Positions 42,183 to 49,960 are shown, numbered from the stretch's first letter. The stretch: 52,633 nucleotides of DNA from an uncultured Mycoplasmatota bacterium (GCA_946553095.1 CAMNRN010000002.1:1-52633), one strand, 5' to 3'. Program-made: numbers and translations. The notes: generated by a model not told the origin, from the letters alone.

Positions 42183-42440
42183 ATGGAAACATTGATTGAC
42201 GTTGATGAAGCAATTAAAAATGTTAAAAAAGAAAAGGAAATGACAGAAGCTGATTTACAAGCTTTTATTAAAACATGTAAATGTTTAGTAAATGAGAGTA
42301 AATTAGAAGAAGGAGTATTTGATATTTTTGAAACATATACAAAAGCTATCAGAGACTTAAACAATGAACTTAATGTATTATTTAAATACAAAGGTTGGGC
42401 TACTTGTAGAGATGAGCAGACAAGGCTTAAAAACAAGTAG
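42183..42440 (+). CDS. Small helical protein of unknown function
   Basis: The 85-residue charged protein is likely an all-helical bundle (DEAIKNVKKEKEMTEADLQA, CLVNESKLEEG, IRDLNNELNVLFKYKG). It has GAGGAGATG and its own promoter-like element 9, and a hairpin terminator overlaps its end. It is therefore another single-gene cassette. No family is recognised. Confidence 0.55.
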   Translation: METLIDVDEAIKNVKKEKEMTEADLQAFIKTCKCLVNESKLEEGVFDIFETYTKAIRDLNNELNVLFKYKGWATCRDEQTRLKNK

Positions 42441-42460
42441 TCTTGCTCTTTATATTTTTG
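42414..42460 (+). terminator. Hairpin terminator
   Basis: GAGCA-GAC (from 42415) pairs with GTCTTGCTC (42440-42448, one bulge), with CTT/AAG pairing near the loop, followed by TTTATATTTTT. It contains the stop codon of the preceding gene. Confidence 0.5.
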
Positions 42461-42475
42461 AAAGGACTCTAAAAT

Positions 42476-42724
42476 ATGAAAAAAAGTGAAGTATTAGAAC
42501 TTAGCAAGTCTAAGGCGAAAGAATTATTTAAGGAATTAAAAAAATCGGGGGATTTGGATATTTTAAATGAGGAAATAGAAGTTATTGGACTAAAGGAATA
42601 TGAACATAAATTTAGAATTATGATAATGTATACAAAGTTAAAGAATATCTATATAGAATTCATTATGCCAAAAAAGTCCGGACGATTGACTCACACTATA
42701 TATAAAAAGATTGATATTAAATAA
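42476..42724 (+). CDS. Small protein of unknown function
   Basis: The 82-residue protein is Lys/Glu-rich, with an N-terminal helix (VLELSKSKAKELFKELKKSG) and then two to three strands (YEHKFRIMIMYTKL, IYIEFIMPKKSG). The plan, helix then strands with an 'I.IEF' strand, is like the next gene (LVLQVSIDIWIEYHVEY), so the two may be distant paralogues. AAAGGAC site. No function assigned. Confidence 0.48.
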   Translation: MKKSEVLELSKSKAKELFKELKKSGDLDILNEEIEVIGLKEYEHKFRIMIMYTKLKNIYIEFIMPKKSGRLTHTIYKKIDIK

Positions 42725-42737
42725 AAAGGAGTAAAAC

Positions 42738-42995
42738 ATGAATCTCGAAGATTTTAAAGATATGTCCAAACGAATGGTAGTGGAATATTATAATAGATAT
42801 GTTCATAACGTAGAACCCGACTATGAAGGGATAAAAATAGATAAAAATTATGTTAAAATAATTGAGGAGAACTTACAAAGTAATGGTATTATAGAGTTAG
42901 TTCTTCAAGTATCTATTGATATTTGGATTGAATACCATGTGGAGTACAATCCTAAAGCTAAGAATCAAATAAGTTCATTCGTCACTTTAAGTTAG
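42738..42995 (+). CDS. Small protein of unknown function, possible paralogue of its neighbour
   Basis: The 85-residue protein has an N-terminal helix (DFKDMSKRMVVEYYNRYVHN), a middle acidic part and terminal strands (IIELVLQVSIDIWIEYHV). Size and secondary-structure order match the gene before it, though sequence similarity is weak. AAAAAGGAG site. It is in one unit with the DUF5662-like gene downstream. Confidence 0.48.
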   Translation: MNLEDFKDMSKRMVVEYYNRYVHNVEPDYEGIKIDKNYVKIIEENLQSNGIIELVLQVSIDIWIEYHVEYNPKAKNQISSFVTLS

Positions 42996-43005
42996 GAGGT
43001 GTAAC

Positions 43006-43563
43006 ATGAGTGCTAGATACAATGAATATATTCATGAGCATCAGAATGCAGTAAAGATGGCCTTTGATTGGTTATTAAAAAATACTTCTGGAATAACATC
43101 TGAAGATGTATGGAATAAAGCTTCTGAGTTAATAGATAAACATGATATGTCAAAATATTCTGAAGATGAATACCAAGCTTATGATCAATATTTTTATGGC
43201 AATAAATCATATCAGGCAACTGTAGATTTTGAACAAGCATGGAATTTACATATTCATAGAAATCCTCACCACTGGCAATATTGGGTATTAATACATGATG
43301 ATCCAAATAAACCATACACATATTTACCTATGCCATCTGAGTATATTATTGAAATGATATGTGATTGGTGGAGTTTCTCTTGGAGAAATGGAAATCTATA
43401 TGAAATTTATTCTTGGTATGAAGAACATAAAACAACAATGAAACTTAATGTGGGAACTCGAGAAACTGTAGAAATGATTCTTGAGACTATAAAAAATATT
43501 TTAATAAAAACCTATCATAAAGACATCGAAGAAATGATGGGTGATAATCATGAAGAAAATTAA
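43006..43563 (+). CDS. DUF5662-like protein with HD-type metal-binding pattern
   Basis: The 185-residue protein shows the DUF5662 pattern: an early His (EHQNAVKMAF), then IDKHDMSKYSEDEYQAYDQY, FEQAWNLHIHRNPHHWQYW and MICDWWSFSW. The clustered His and Asp residues suggest a metal-dependent hydrolase related in plan to HD domains. The substrate is unknown. The strong AGGAGGTG site sets the start. Its end overlaps the helicase gene by 14 bases, so the two are co-expressed. Confidence 0.75.
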   Translation: MSARYNEYIHEHQNAVKMAFDWLLKNTSGITSEDVWNKASELIDKHDMSKYSEDEYQAYDQYFYGNKSYQATVDFEQAWNLHIHRNPHHWQYWVLIHDDPNKPYTYLPMPSEYIIEMICDWWSFSWRNGNLYEIYSWYEEHKTTMKLNVGTRETVEMILETIKNILIKTYHKDIEEMMGDNHEEN

Positions 43564-44785
43564 TAAAGAGGCTACACCTTTCTTATTTGACTATCAAATG
43601 GAAGCTGTCGAAAATATGAAAGATGGATGTATACTAAATGGTGGAGTTGGTTCTGGTAAATCTAGAACCTCTCTATACTATTATTTTAAATCTCAAGGTG
43701 GAAAAATAGAACCAGGAAAGTATACACCAATGAAAGAAAAACCTCTTGATCTTTACATTATTACAACTGCGAGAAAAAGAGACACTCTTGAATGGGAAGG
43801 TGAATTGGTGCCATTCATGATGACATCTTTTGCTGATCATACTCATCTATATAATCATACTGTGGTAATAGATAGTTGGAATAATATTAAAAAATATCAA
43901 GATGTTAAAAATACATTCTTTATATTTGACGAGCAAAGAGTTGTTGGATATGGGGCTTGGACAAAGGCATTCCTAAAAATAGCTAAAGCTAATAGATGGA
44001 TATTGTTATCGGCCACACCAGGAGACTCTTGGTCAGATTATATCCCTGTATTTATTGCAAATGGATTCTATAAAAATAAATCCGAATTTAATAGAGAACA
44101 TGTTGTATTCTCAAGATTCACAAAGTATCCTAAGATTGATCGATATGTTAATACAAAACGATTAATTAGACAAAGAAATGATATTCTTATTAATATGGAT
44201 ACTAATAGAACTTTTGTTGAACATCATAATGAAATTTATTGTCCATTTGATAGGGAAAAGTATAAAGAGGCTATGAAAAATCGATGGGATCCATTTAAAA
44301 ATCTACCTATGCAACAAGCAAGTGATTTGTGTTATGTATTGCGTAGAATTGTCAATGAATCTGAGATGAGAGTTGTAGCATTATTAGAGATTCTCGAAAA
44401 AGTAGATAGGGCTATTATATTTTATAATTTTGACTACGAACGAGAAATTCTATTAAATCTTGATGTAAGCTATACTATAACTGAATGGAATGGTCATAAA
44501 CATCAGGAAATTCCAGACTGTGATAGATGGTTATATTTAGTACAGTATGCAGCTGGTAATGAAGGTTGGAACTGTATTAAGACAGATACCATTATATTTT
44601 ACAGTCAAACTTACTCTTATAAGACATTAAAACAAGCCTGTGGGAGGATAAAAAGATTAAATACCCCCTACAATGATTTGTATTATTATCATCTTAAGAG
44701 TAATAGTAATATTGATTTAGCGATAAGTAGATCGTTAAAAAATAAGAAAAACTTTAATGAAGGAAACTTCGTTAAATGGAATTAA
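43550..44785 (+). CDS. SF2 DNA helicase / DEAD-type ATPase
   Basis: The 411-residue protein has a Q-like FLFDYQMEAVENM start and Walker A NGGVGSGKSRT (about 30-40). A DEAQ-like FIFDEQ follows (about 127-132), then motif III LLSATPGDSW (about 155) and the C-terminal lobe motif QACGRIKRLNTP near residue 372. This is the layout of compact phage SF2/Snf2-like helicases, which unwind or remodel DNA during replication or recombination. ATG 43550 is favoured by the GGGTGAT site and overlaps the DUF5662 gene. Confidence 0.85.
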   Translation: MKKINKEATPFLFDYQMEAVENMKDGCILNGGVGSGKSRTSLYYYFKSQGGKIEPGKYTPMKEKPLDLYIITTARKRDTLEWEGELVPFMMTSFADHTHLYNHTVVIDSWNNIKKYQDVKNTFFIFDEQRVVGYGAWTKAFLKIAKANRWILLSATPGDSWSDYIPVFIANGFYKNKSEFNREHVVFSRFTKYPKIDRYVNTKRLIRQRNDILINMDTNRTFVEHHNEIYCPFDREKYKEAMKNRWDPFKNLPMQQASDLCYVLRRIVNESEMRVVALLEILEKVDRAIIFYNFDYEREILLNLDVSYTITEWNGHKHQEIPDCDRWLYLVQYAAGNEGWNCIKTDTIIFYSQTYSYKTLKQACGRIKRLNTPYNDLYYYHLKSNSNIDLAISRSLKNKKNFNEGNFVKWN

Positions 44786-44807
44786 AAGGAGAAGAATATA
44801 CAATTAT

Positions 44808-45392
44808 ATGAAAAAAATCATTAAGATAATAAAAATATTATTAATAGTAATGGTTTATGTAATTATGTTTTGGGGGTTAATTAAATGGATATCTTATCCG
44901 TTTACACATAAGACAGAACCTAAGTGTGAATGCGCATGCAACTGTGAATATACAGAACCTGTGATCAAGGAAGAGGTTCAAGAGACTGCTGTTGTAGTTG
45001 AAGAACCTCAACCTATTCCAGAGGAAACAAAAAAGGAGCCTCCCTCGAAAAAAGAAAGCAAGCCTGTAATTAAAGAAGTAAAAACAGCTAGCAAAGATAC
45101 ATACAAGGCGTTTGCATATGATTTAGTTATTAATGAGTATTTATGGTCAGAATCTGATTATCAAGCATTAGTTAAGCTTTGGACAAGAGAATCTGACTGG
45201 AATCCAAACGCAGTTAATAAATCAAGTGGAGCTTGTAATATACCTCAGGCTTTACCTTGTAGTAAAATTTCTAATATGTATGGAGATAATAGTTGGGATA
45301 GTGGAATTAAATGGGGCCTTGTCTACATTAAAAATAGATACGGAACACCTACAAAAGCATGGCAACATTTTCAAAACAAAAATTGGTACTAA
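44808..45392 (+). CDS. Membrane-anchored lytic transglycosylase-like protein
   Basis: The 194-residue protein has an N-terminal membrane segment (about 5-28, IIKILLIVMVYVIMFWGLI) and a Cys-rich patch CECACNC just outside it. A Pro/Glu/Lys linker follows (about 50-100), then a C-terminal transglycosylase-like domain. That domain has LWTRESDWNPNAVN (putative catalytic Glu), SGACNIPQALPCSK, IKWGLVYIKNRYG and a final AWQHFQNKNWY. Relatives usually read GACGIPQ; here Gly is Asn. It would cut peptidoglycan from the outer face of the membrane. The AAAAGGAG site is rather far (about 15 bases) from ATG 44808. Confidence 0.78.
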   Translation: MKKIIKIIKILLIVMVYVIMFWGLIKWISYPFTHKTEPKCECACNCEYTEPVIKEEVQETAVVVEEPQPIPEETKKEPPSKKESKPVIKEVKTASKDTYKAFAYDLVINEYLWSESDYQALVKLWTRESDWNPNAVNKSSGACNIPQALPCSKISNMYGDNSWDSGIKWGLVYIKNRYGTPTKAWQHFQNKNWY

Positions 45393-45417
45393 TTGTATAT
45401 AGAAAGATTTGATATTT

Positions 45418-45660
45418 ATGGGCAAGTATAAAGATCATGCTATAGATGCAATAAGATATGCTCACGGTCAATTGGGCTTTCTAGAAAATTGCTATGGTGG
45501 CGATGAAAAAGTTATCCAAAGTGAAATAAAAATACATAATAAATATTTAAGTATATTGGAAGGAGATAATTATGGAAAAAGAAAGAGTAAGTTTCGAACT
45601 AAGGCAAGACGACGTAATGGAATCTATAGCCTTATATGTAAGAGACGACAAAATAAATAG
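45418..45660 (+). CDS. Small protein of unknown function, overlapping the next gene
   Basis: The 80-residue frame starts at ATG 45418 (GKYKDHAIDAIRYAHGQLG) and continues to 45660. It overlaps the next gene by 89 bases, and its last 30 residues read through that gene's ribosome binding site as a Lys/Arg-rich tail. The first part looks protein-like; the tail does not. A lost stop or small frameshift near 45545 would explain this. No function recognised. Confidence 0.4.
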   Translation: MGKYKDHAIDAIRYAHGQLGFLENCYGGDEKVIQSEIKIHNKYLSILEGDNYGKRKSKFRTKARRRNGIYSLICKRRQNK

Positions 45661-45973
45661 AGCTTTGAATGAATTGAGAAGAGTTGATAAATCAAACTTA
45701 GCAATTATTCAAGACACTATAAAAATATTAGAAGAAGGATTTGTAGTTTCAAATAAGGAATTTGTAGATAAGTCATTTGCTGATTTAGCGACACCTTTAA
45801 CTCCGGATCCAAAAATTCATACGGCCGGATTATGTCAACCTATTGGGGAACCAGCTATACCTAATACAATAAAAGAAGGAAAAGTTGTACTCCCTAAAAT
45901 TGAAATTGCTTGTACAGATGAAGACTTGATTAAAAGTATGCAAGGAAATATGTTTAAAGGTGGTATGTTTTAA
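45572..45973 (+). CDS. Conserved hypothetical protein
   Basis: The 133-residue protein has a strand/helix N-terminal part (RVSFELRQDDVMESIALYVR, then INRALNELRRVDKSNLAIIQ). A Pro-rich region follows with LCQPIGEPAIPN, then a short acidic C-terminal segment. Its strong GGAAGGAGAT site shows that it is real even though it overlaps the previous frame. Its stop overlaps the next start by one base. No family is recognised. Confidence 0.52.
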   Translation: MEKERVSFELRQDDVMESIALYVRDDKINRALNELRRVDKSNLAIIQDTIKILEEGFVVSNKEFVDKSFADLATPLTPDPKIHTAGLCQPIGEPAIPNTIKEGKVVLPKIEIACTDEDLIKSMQGNMFKGGMF

Positions 45974-46476
45974 TGAAATTAGAAAATGGATTATATAATG
46001 CATTATTTGGAGAGAATGAGCATGCCGATCAGTTACTTGATATCTTAGATCTTGATAGATCAATGTTCGGACGTTATAGAGATTGTTTTCCTAATGATAT
46101 CGGTACCAAGATTATAGTTCTAACCAGATGTGGTGGAGATAATCGAAATGAATATGAAATAGTATTTGATACTATGAGAAAACATCCACAATATTTAGGT
46201 GATTATGACGATCCTACAGATGAGACTTATTGTTATTTTGAGTTTCAGGTTCCAGTTTTATATTTACCACAGACCAGACCTCTATCTACTGGAAAGAGAC
46301 CATTGACAGTTGGTGAAAAAATGGAGCAGGAGATGAAACTATTAAATAATAATGATCCTGGAGCTTTAGCAAGGGCCGAAAAGATTGCTAAGTCTATGCA
46401 AAAACAAATAGACGCTCAACCAAATGGTGGTGTTATATTTGTGGGTGATCCAGATTGGAAATATAATAATGAATAA
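45973..46476 (+). CDS. Conserved gut-phage protein
   Basis: The 167-residue protein has an early LLDILDLDRSMFGRYRDCFP, a central strand-rich part (GTKIIVLTRCGGDNRNEYEI and TYCYFEFQVPVLYLPQ), and a charged helical end with GVIFVGDPDWKYNNE. It is a known hypothetical of gut phages near helicase genes. Its stop (TAA 46474-46476) overlaps the start of the ATPase gene region as ATGAATAA. No enzymatic motif is visible. Confidence 0.52.
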   Translation: MKLENGLYNALFGENEHADQLLDILDLDRSMFGRYRDCFPNDIGTKIIVLTRCGGDNRNEYEIVFDTMRKHPQYLGDYDDPTDETYCYFEFQVPVLYLPQTRPLSTGKRPLTVGEKMEQEMKLLNNNDPGALARAEKIAKSMQKQIDAQPNGGVIFVGDPDWKYNNE

Positions 46477-46531
46477 ACAAATGAAAGCTTTCTGTGATAA
46501 AAAAAGAAAGATCCAGAATATTATGAAGTAA
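46469..46531 (+). pseudogene. Frame-broken N-terminus of the P-loop ATPase gene
   Basis: ATG 46469 overlaps the previous stop (ATGAATAA) and reads MNKQMKAFCDKK before a run of seven A (46499-46505). As written, it stops at 46529-46531. One more A would give KKKKDPEYYEVIQKYKIDM and join in frame to the ATPase at 46552, forming a 211-residue protein. The join is coherent, and the ATPase's own ATG has no ribosome binding site. A real frameshift, slippage at the A-run or a base-call error would all produce this pattern. Confidence 0.5.
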
Positions 46532-46551
46532 TACAAAAATATAAGATCGAC

Positions 46552-47100
46552 ATGACTCCCATAAATATTTTATTAGGACCTAATGGAACTGGAAAGACAA
46601 TGTCCTTACGAACTATTGAGGAAGAATGTAAAGATAAAGGATTGGTAGTATGTAGATTTTACACAGAGGGTTTTAATCCTGTAAATGATAGATATTTTAG
46701 GTCTGAAAGATTAATTACAGCTTTTCATTCAGAAGGAGAACATTTAAAGGAATCTATAGAATTTTGGTTTGGGGATTATGTTATAAAGGAATTATTATCT
46801 CACGAAAAAGATGTTTATATTTTGATTGACCAAATTGATAGCGGTATGTCTATAGATAAGATGTTAGGTTTTGTAAATAATATGTTATTTATTCTAAACG
46901 AGGAGAAGAAAAAACATCCTAATAGAAAAATAAGATTTGTGTTTACTAGTAATAGTTATGAGTTTATTGATATTTTCAAAAATGATACATTTGTATCTAT
47001 ATATTGGGTTCCTACCAAGTCTATAATAAAGGTCGGAACTTATGAAAAATTTAGGGAAAGATATTTAGAATATTATTCTTATATGCATAAGGAGGAATAA
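46552..47100 (+). CDS. P-loop ATPase (AAA/ABC-like), probably N-terminally truncated by a frameshift
   Basis: The 182-residue ATPase starts MTPINILLGPNGTGKTMSLR with a perfect Walker A (residues 9-16). It has a Walker B-like VYILIDQID (about 89-97) and KIRFVFTSNSYEFID after it. This is an RecF/SMC-like or DUF2813-like small ATP-binding protein of unclear role, in a region of helicase and replication genes. No ribosome binding site precedes ATG 46552. The likely original start is 46469 in another frame (see that entry). Confidence 0.7.
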   Translation: MTPINILLGPNGTGKTMSLRTIEEECKDKGLVVCRFYTEGFNPVNDRYFRSERLITAFHSEGEHLKESIEFWFGDYVIKELLSHEKDVYILIDQIDSGMSIDKMLGFVNNMLFILNEEKKKHPNRKIRFVFTSNSYEFIDIFKNDTFVSIYWVPTKSIIKVGTYEKFRERYLEYYSYMHKEE

Positions 47101-47102
47101 AA

Positions 47103-47348
47103 ATGGATTCTAAAGAACATATAGTGGAATTTGATAAATATTGTGAACACTGTATTTATAAAGACCACCCAGACGATGTAACACCTTGTCACGAATGTTT
47201 AACAGAACCGGTTAATACTGATTCAAGAAAACCTGTATTTTTTGAAGGAACTAAAGAGTTTAAAAGAAAAGAAAAATGCAGAAACGAACGATTAAGGTTA
47301 GAGTCTAAAAGTCGAATGAAGACTATAAATTTAAACAAAGTTAAATAA
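47103..47348 (+). CDS. Small zinc-ribbon-like conserved phage protein
   Basis: The 81-residue protein has two Cys pairs, YCEHCIYKDHPDDVTPCHEC, followed by PVNTDSRKPVFFEG. The spacing C-x2-C ... C-x2-C is that of a zinc ribbon. The family with this PVN...KP ending is common in gut phages, and its function is not known; DNA or RNA binding is plausible. AAGGAGGAAT site two codons after the ATPase stop. The C-terminal part is basic. Confidence 0.62.
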   Translation: MDSKEHIVEFDKYCEHCIYKDHPDDVTPCHECLTEPVNTDSRKPVFFEGTKEFKRKEKCRNERLRLESKSRMKTINLNKVK

Positions 47349-47389
47349 AAAATGATATTTTAAGGTATATATGTTAAGGAGAAATAAAT

Positions 47390-47800
47390 ATGAATCAATT
47401 AAATAATGATATGAGGGGATTTAAAAGAAGAGCGGTTGGAAAAAAGGAAGAGTTTAATGAGGAATTATTATATGAACTGTATAAGGAGAAACCGTTTGAT
47501 AATTCTCAAGAATTCAGGGGGTTCATATTTAGACAGCATGGTGTTTATGCTAGTACTAATCTAATCACTAGAATTACAAACTATCAAATTAGAAAATATG
47601 GTTGCATAAAATCTAGTGGTACAAGTCTAATTCCTATTATATTAGGGGGTAGAAAATCTTCTAATAGAAGACACAAAGAAAAGATTAATAGACAGAACAA
47701 TAATAAAACAAAAAGTTTCTTAAAAAGAACTGATAGGAGGAAATATAATGATGGGATTAAGAGATATGATGACACAAAGAAAAGCCAAAAAGAATTCTAA
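47390..47800 (+). CDS. Basic small protein, C-terminal end uncertain
   Basis: The 136-residue frame has a helical first half (EEFNEELLYELYKEKPFDNS, then RGFIFRQHGVYASTNLITRI) that could form a winged-helix or similar fold. A very basic, low-complexity second half follows (GGRKSSNRRHKEKINRQNNN). The last 17 residues overlap the next gene and read through its ribosome binding site, which is unusual. An A-run near 47765 or a lost stop could explain this. DNA binding is possible from charge alone. Confidence 0.45.
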   Translation: MNQLNNDMRGFKRRAVGKKEEFNEELLYELYKEKPFDNSQEFRGFIFRQHGVYASTNLITRITNYQIRKYGCIKSSGTSLIPIILGGRKSSNRRHKEKINRQNNNKTKSFLKRTDRRKYNDGIKRYDDTKKSQKEF

Positions 47801-48164
47801 TGAGCCTGAAAGAAATCCTTATTTTATGCATGATTATTGTATAATAAAAAATAAGGTAACTCATCAAGACATAGGAGGCAAGAAGGGATATTTTGACCGA
47901 TCATTAACTATAGATGATATTTTAGAACAATATAGAGGCATGCAAAATATTGCAGTTCTTAATTTTGTATCTAGAAGACCTGACTTATTTGATGAAAGTC
48001 AACCACAATATAGAATGGATAAATCAAAAGCTAGAGATTTAAAATATCATTATGTCAAAGTTTGGAATACAAATACTATGATATATCCAGAATATTCATA
48101 TCTAGGATATGTAATAGCTTCTGACGAAATTAAAAAGACTGTGAAGGTGAAAAGAAATGACTAA
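47748..48164 (+). CDS. Conserved gut-phage protein
   Basis: The 138-residue protein has a basic N-terminus, a core with DYCIIKNKVTHQDIGGKKGY, LTIDDILEQYRGMQNIAVLN, and a C-terminal part with YHYVKVWNTNTMIYPEYSYL. AGGAGG sets ATG 47748 (a second ATG follows directly). The mixed alpha/beta order with many aromatics suggests a folded soluble protein. No family name known to me. It overlaps the next gene by eight bases. Confidence 0.5.
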   Translation: MMGLRDMMTQRKAKKNSNEPERNPYFMHDYCIIKNKVTHQDIGGKKGYFDRSLTIDDILEQYRGMQNIAVLNFVSRRPDLFDESQPQYRMDKSKARDLKYHYVKVWNTNTMIYPEYSYLGYVIASDEIKKTVKVKRND

Positions 48165-48435
48165 ATTGCCTGAAAGACCGGCCACTAAAACATATAATAA
48201 ACTTGGTAATGGGCTTATGAATGTGCCAGGTTGTAAATATGTTATAGAGTCTTATATTGGTGAGTACAAACGTTTAAATCAAAGTATAATGTTTAATCAT
48301 AACGATGATAGAGAACGCGAATATTATCGATCTACTGTTCATCCAATATTGTTTTTAAGAAAAAGAGAGTATTTTGATGAAAAAGGTAAATTGATATTTT
48401 TGGAGGATCATAAACATGAAACGAGAGATTCCTAG
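48157..48435 (+). CDS. Small conserved protein
   Basis: The 92-residue charged soluble protein contains NVPGCKYVIESYIGEYKRLN, then HNDDREREYYRSTVHPILFL and a C-terminal RKREYFDEKGKLIFLEDHKH. No recognised domain. Its start lies inside the previous gene (GAAGGTG site). Its last codons contain the GGAGG site for the next gene, so these small genes form a chain of coupled cistrons. Confidence 0.48.
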   Translation: MTKLPERPATKTYNKLGNGLMNVPGCKYVIESYIGEYKRLNQSIMFNHNDDREREYYRSTVHPILFLRKREYFDEKGKLIFLEDHKHETRDS

Positions 48436-48637
48436 AATACAACCAGTTTATAACTGTGTTAAAGTTAGAGAAAATTATAGAGATTCTAAAGGAAACCTTT
48501 ATTGGTGTTGGTTTAATCCTAAAGATAAACAAATAGCAGAAGGTATGAGATTAAAAATTCATGCTTATGATATGAAATTAGTTAGTAGAATTTATTATAA
48601 TAGTGAAAATAAAACTATATTTACGGAGGTATTTTAA
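48416..48637 (+). CDS. Small conserved protein
   Basis: The 73-residue, mainly beta-type protein contains PVYNCVKVRENYRDSKGNLY, WCWFNPKDKQIAEGMRLKIH and MKLVSRIYYNSENKTIF. It could be a small beta-barrel. No family name is known to me. It overlaps the previous gene by 20 bases and the next by one (TAATG). GGAGG precedes it. Confidence 0.48.
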   Translation: MKREIPRIQPVYNCVKVRENYRDSKGNLYWCWFNPKDKQIAEGMRLKIHAYDMKLVSRIYYNSENKTIFTEVF

Positions 48638-49179
48638 TGTTAAATGGATGGGATGTATTAGCCATATTTGTAATAGGATTTATGGTTTATACAATTATTA
48701 AACAAATTTGTCTTGCTGTAGTATCAGCTAAAGCTGTCAAACAAGCTGGTATATTTGGTAAGACACAAGAAGAGATTCTTGATCAAGTTGACAGTATTGT
48801 AGCAAAAGCTATAAAAGATTCTCAAATCGCTATATTTAAGAAAGTTGGAGAATTAGATGAAAAATCTGAAGAAAAAATTGTTAAATTAGTAGATGAAGAG
48901 AGTAAAAAAATAGGACTTGTTGTAAAAGCTATCAAGAAAGATGTTGAGGCTATGCAAGAAGTTAAAAAACAAGTAGAAGATATGGGGGAGGCCTTTGGAA
49001 AACTTGGAACAACGGTTCTAGGTGAAGGTACGGACGAACCCAAGAAAACTACTAGAAAAAGAAAGATTAAAAAAGATACTGATATTCTTGATGAAACAGT
49101 TAAATCTTTTGATAAATTGAGTAAAAAGACACCGGTGAAAAAAACTTCAAAAAGTAAGAAAAAATCGGATGATAAATAA
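48637..49179 (+). CDS. Membrane-anchored coiled-coil protein
   Basis: The 180-residue protein has an N-terminal membrane segment (about 6-27, DVLAIFVIGFMVYTIIKQIC). A long charged coiled coil follows (about 45-125, e.g. DEKSEEKIVKLVDEESKKIG), then a Lys/Thr-rich tail (about 133-180). It would project a rod into the cytoplasm. The basic tail may bind nucleic acid. It overlaps the glycosyltransferase start by 11 bases. A scaffold role is inferred only. Confidence 0.55.
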   Translation: MLNGWDVLAIFVIGFMVYTIIKQICLAVVSAKAVKQAGIFGKTQEEILDQVDSIVAKAIKDSQIAIFKKVGELDEKSEEKIVKLVDEESKKIGLVVKAIKKDVEAMQEVKKQVEDMGEAFGKLGTTVLGEGTDEPKKTTRKRKIKKDTDILDETVKSFDKLSKKTPVKKTSKSKKKSDDK

Positions 49180-49762
49180 AGATCTTAGTATAATAGTTAC
49201 AAATCATAATAGATGTCCTATGTTAAATTATGTTCTTGATACATTAATTGAAACAAATATGTATTCTAATGTTGAGTTAATATTAATTGACGATTGTTCA
49301 GAACAACCAATACAAAAATTAGAATATTATAAAGGTTTTATTAAATATTATAGAAATGATAAAAACATGGGGATCGGATATACACGACAAAAAGGATTAG
49401 AATTAGCTTCTGGGGAATATATAGTTTACATAGATGCAGATAATATACCTACAGAAAATTATATTAATATTATTTTAGACTGGATAGGATCTAAAAAAGA
49501 TATTTATAACTTTTATGGGATGTCTTATCCTGATCGTGATATATTTGATTTGAAAGCATCTTGTGTTTGTAATGTGTACAGACGAAAATTTTTATTAGAT
49601 AACAACATTAAATTTTCAAATGAACGTAACGGAGAAGATTTATATTTTTATGATGAAATTATTAAACATAATCCAAAAATAGAAGAGAAGAGATATATAA
49701 TGTTTTATTATAATAAAATAATAAATAGTTTATCACATGCCGGTTATATTCATGAACTATAG
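49169..49762 (+). CDS. Family 2 (GT-A) glycosyltransferase
   Basis: The 197-residue protein has the GT2 layout: LSIIVTNHNRCPML (about 7-19), LILIDDCSEQ (37-46), MGIGYTRQKGLELASGEYIV and the DXD motif YIDADNIP (87-94). Later comes NERNGEDLYFYDEI, the acceptor/catalytic region. It transfers a sugar from a nucleotide-sugar to an unknown acceptor: phage DNA, a virion protein or a host surface glycan. It lies after a membrane-anchored coiled-coil protein and before a tiny membrane protein. Shorter than most GT2 enzymes (usually 230 or more), so it is a minimal version. Confidence 0.85.
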   Translation: MINKDLSIIVTNHNRCPMLNYVLDTLIETNMYSNVELILIDDCSEQPIQKLEYYKGFIKYYRNDKNMGIGYTRQKGLELASGEYIVYIDADNIPTENYINIILDWIGSKKDIYNFYGMSYPDRDIFDLKASCVCNVYRRKFLLDNNIKFSNERNGEDLYFYDEIIKHNPKIEEKRYIMFYYNKIINSLSHAGYIHEL

Positions 49763-49770
49763 GAGGAAAA

Positions 49771-49941
49771 ATGAATTATAGTATTGGAGCAATTATTTGC
49801 TTTATATTAGTTGGGGCTTTAGCTTTAGTTGGATTAATATTATTATATTGGAATCCAAGTAAGAAAAAGGATAAGGGTCCTAGAATCACTAAAGTAGAAA
49901 GTGATTTTACTAAAACTATAAAGAATAAAAAGAAAAAGTAA
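49771..49941 (+). CDS. Tiny single-pass membrane protein
   Basis: The 56-residue protein has one clear membrane segment (about 5-26, IGAIICFILVGALALVGLIL), then YWNPSKKKDKGP and a Lys-rich end (KTIKNKKKKK-like). AGGAGG precedes ATG 49771 eight bases after the glycosyltransferase stop. It may work with that enzyme at the membrane, but this is inference from adjacency. Confidence 0.55.
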   Translation: MNYSIGAIICFILVGALALVGLILLYWNPSKKKDKGPRITKVESDFTKTIKNKKKK

Positions 49942-49960
49942 TTTGGAGGTATTTATATTT

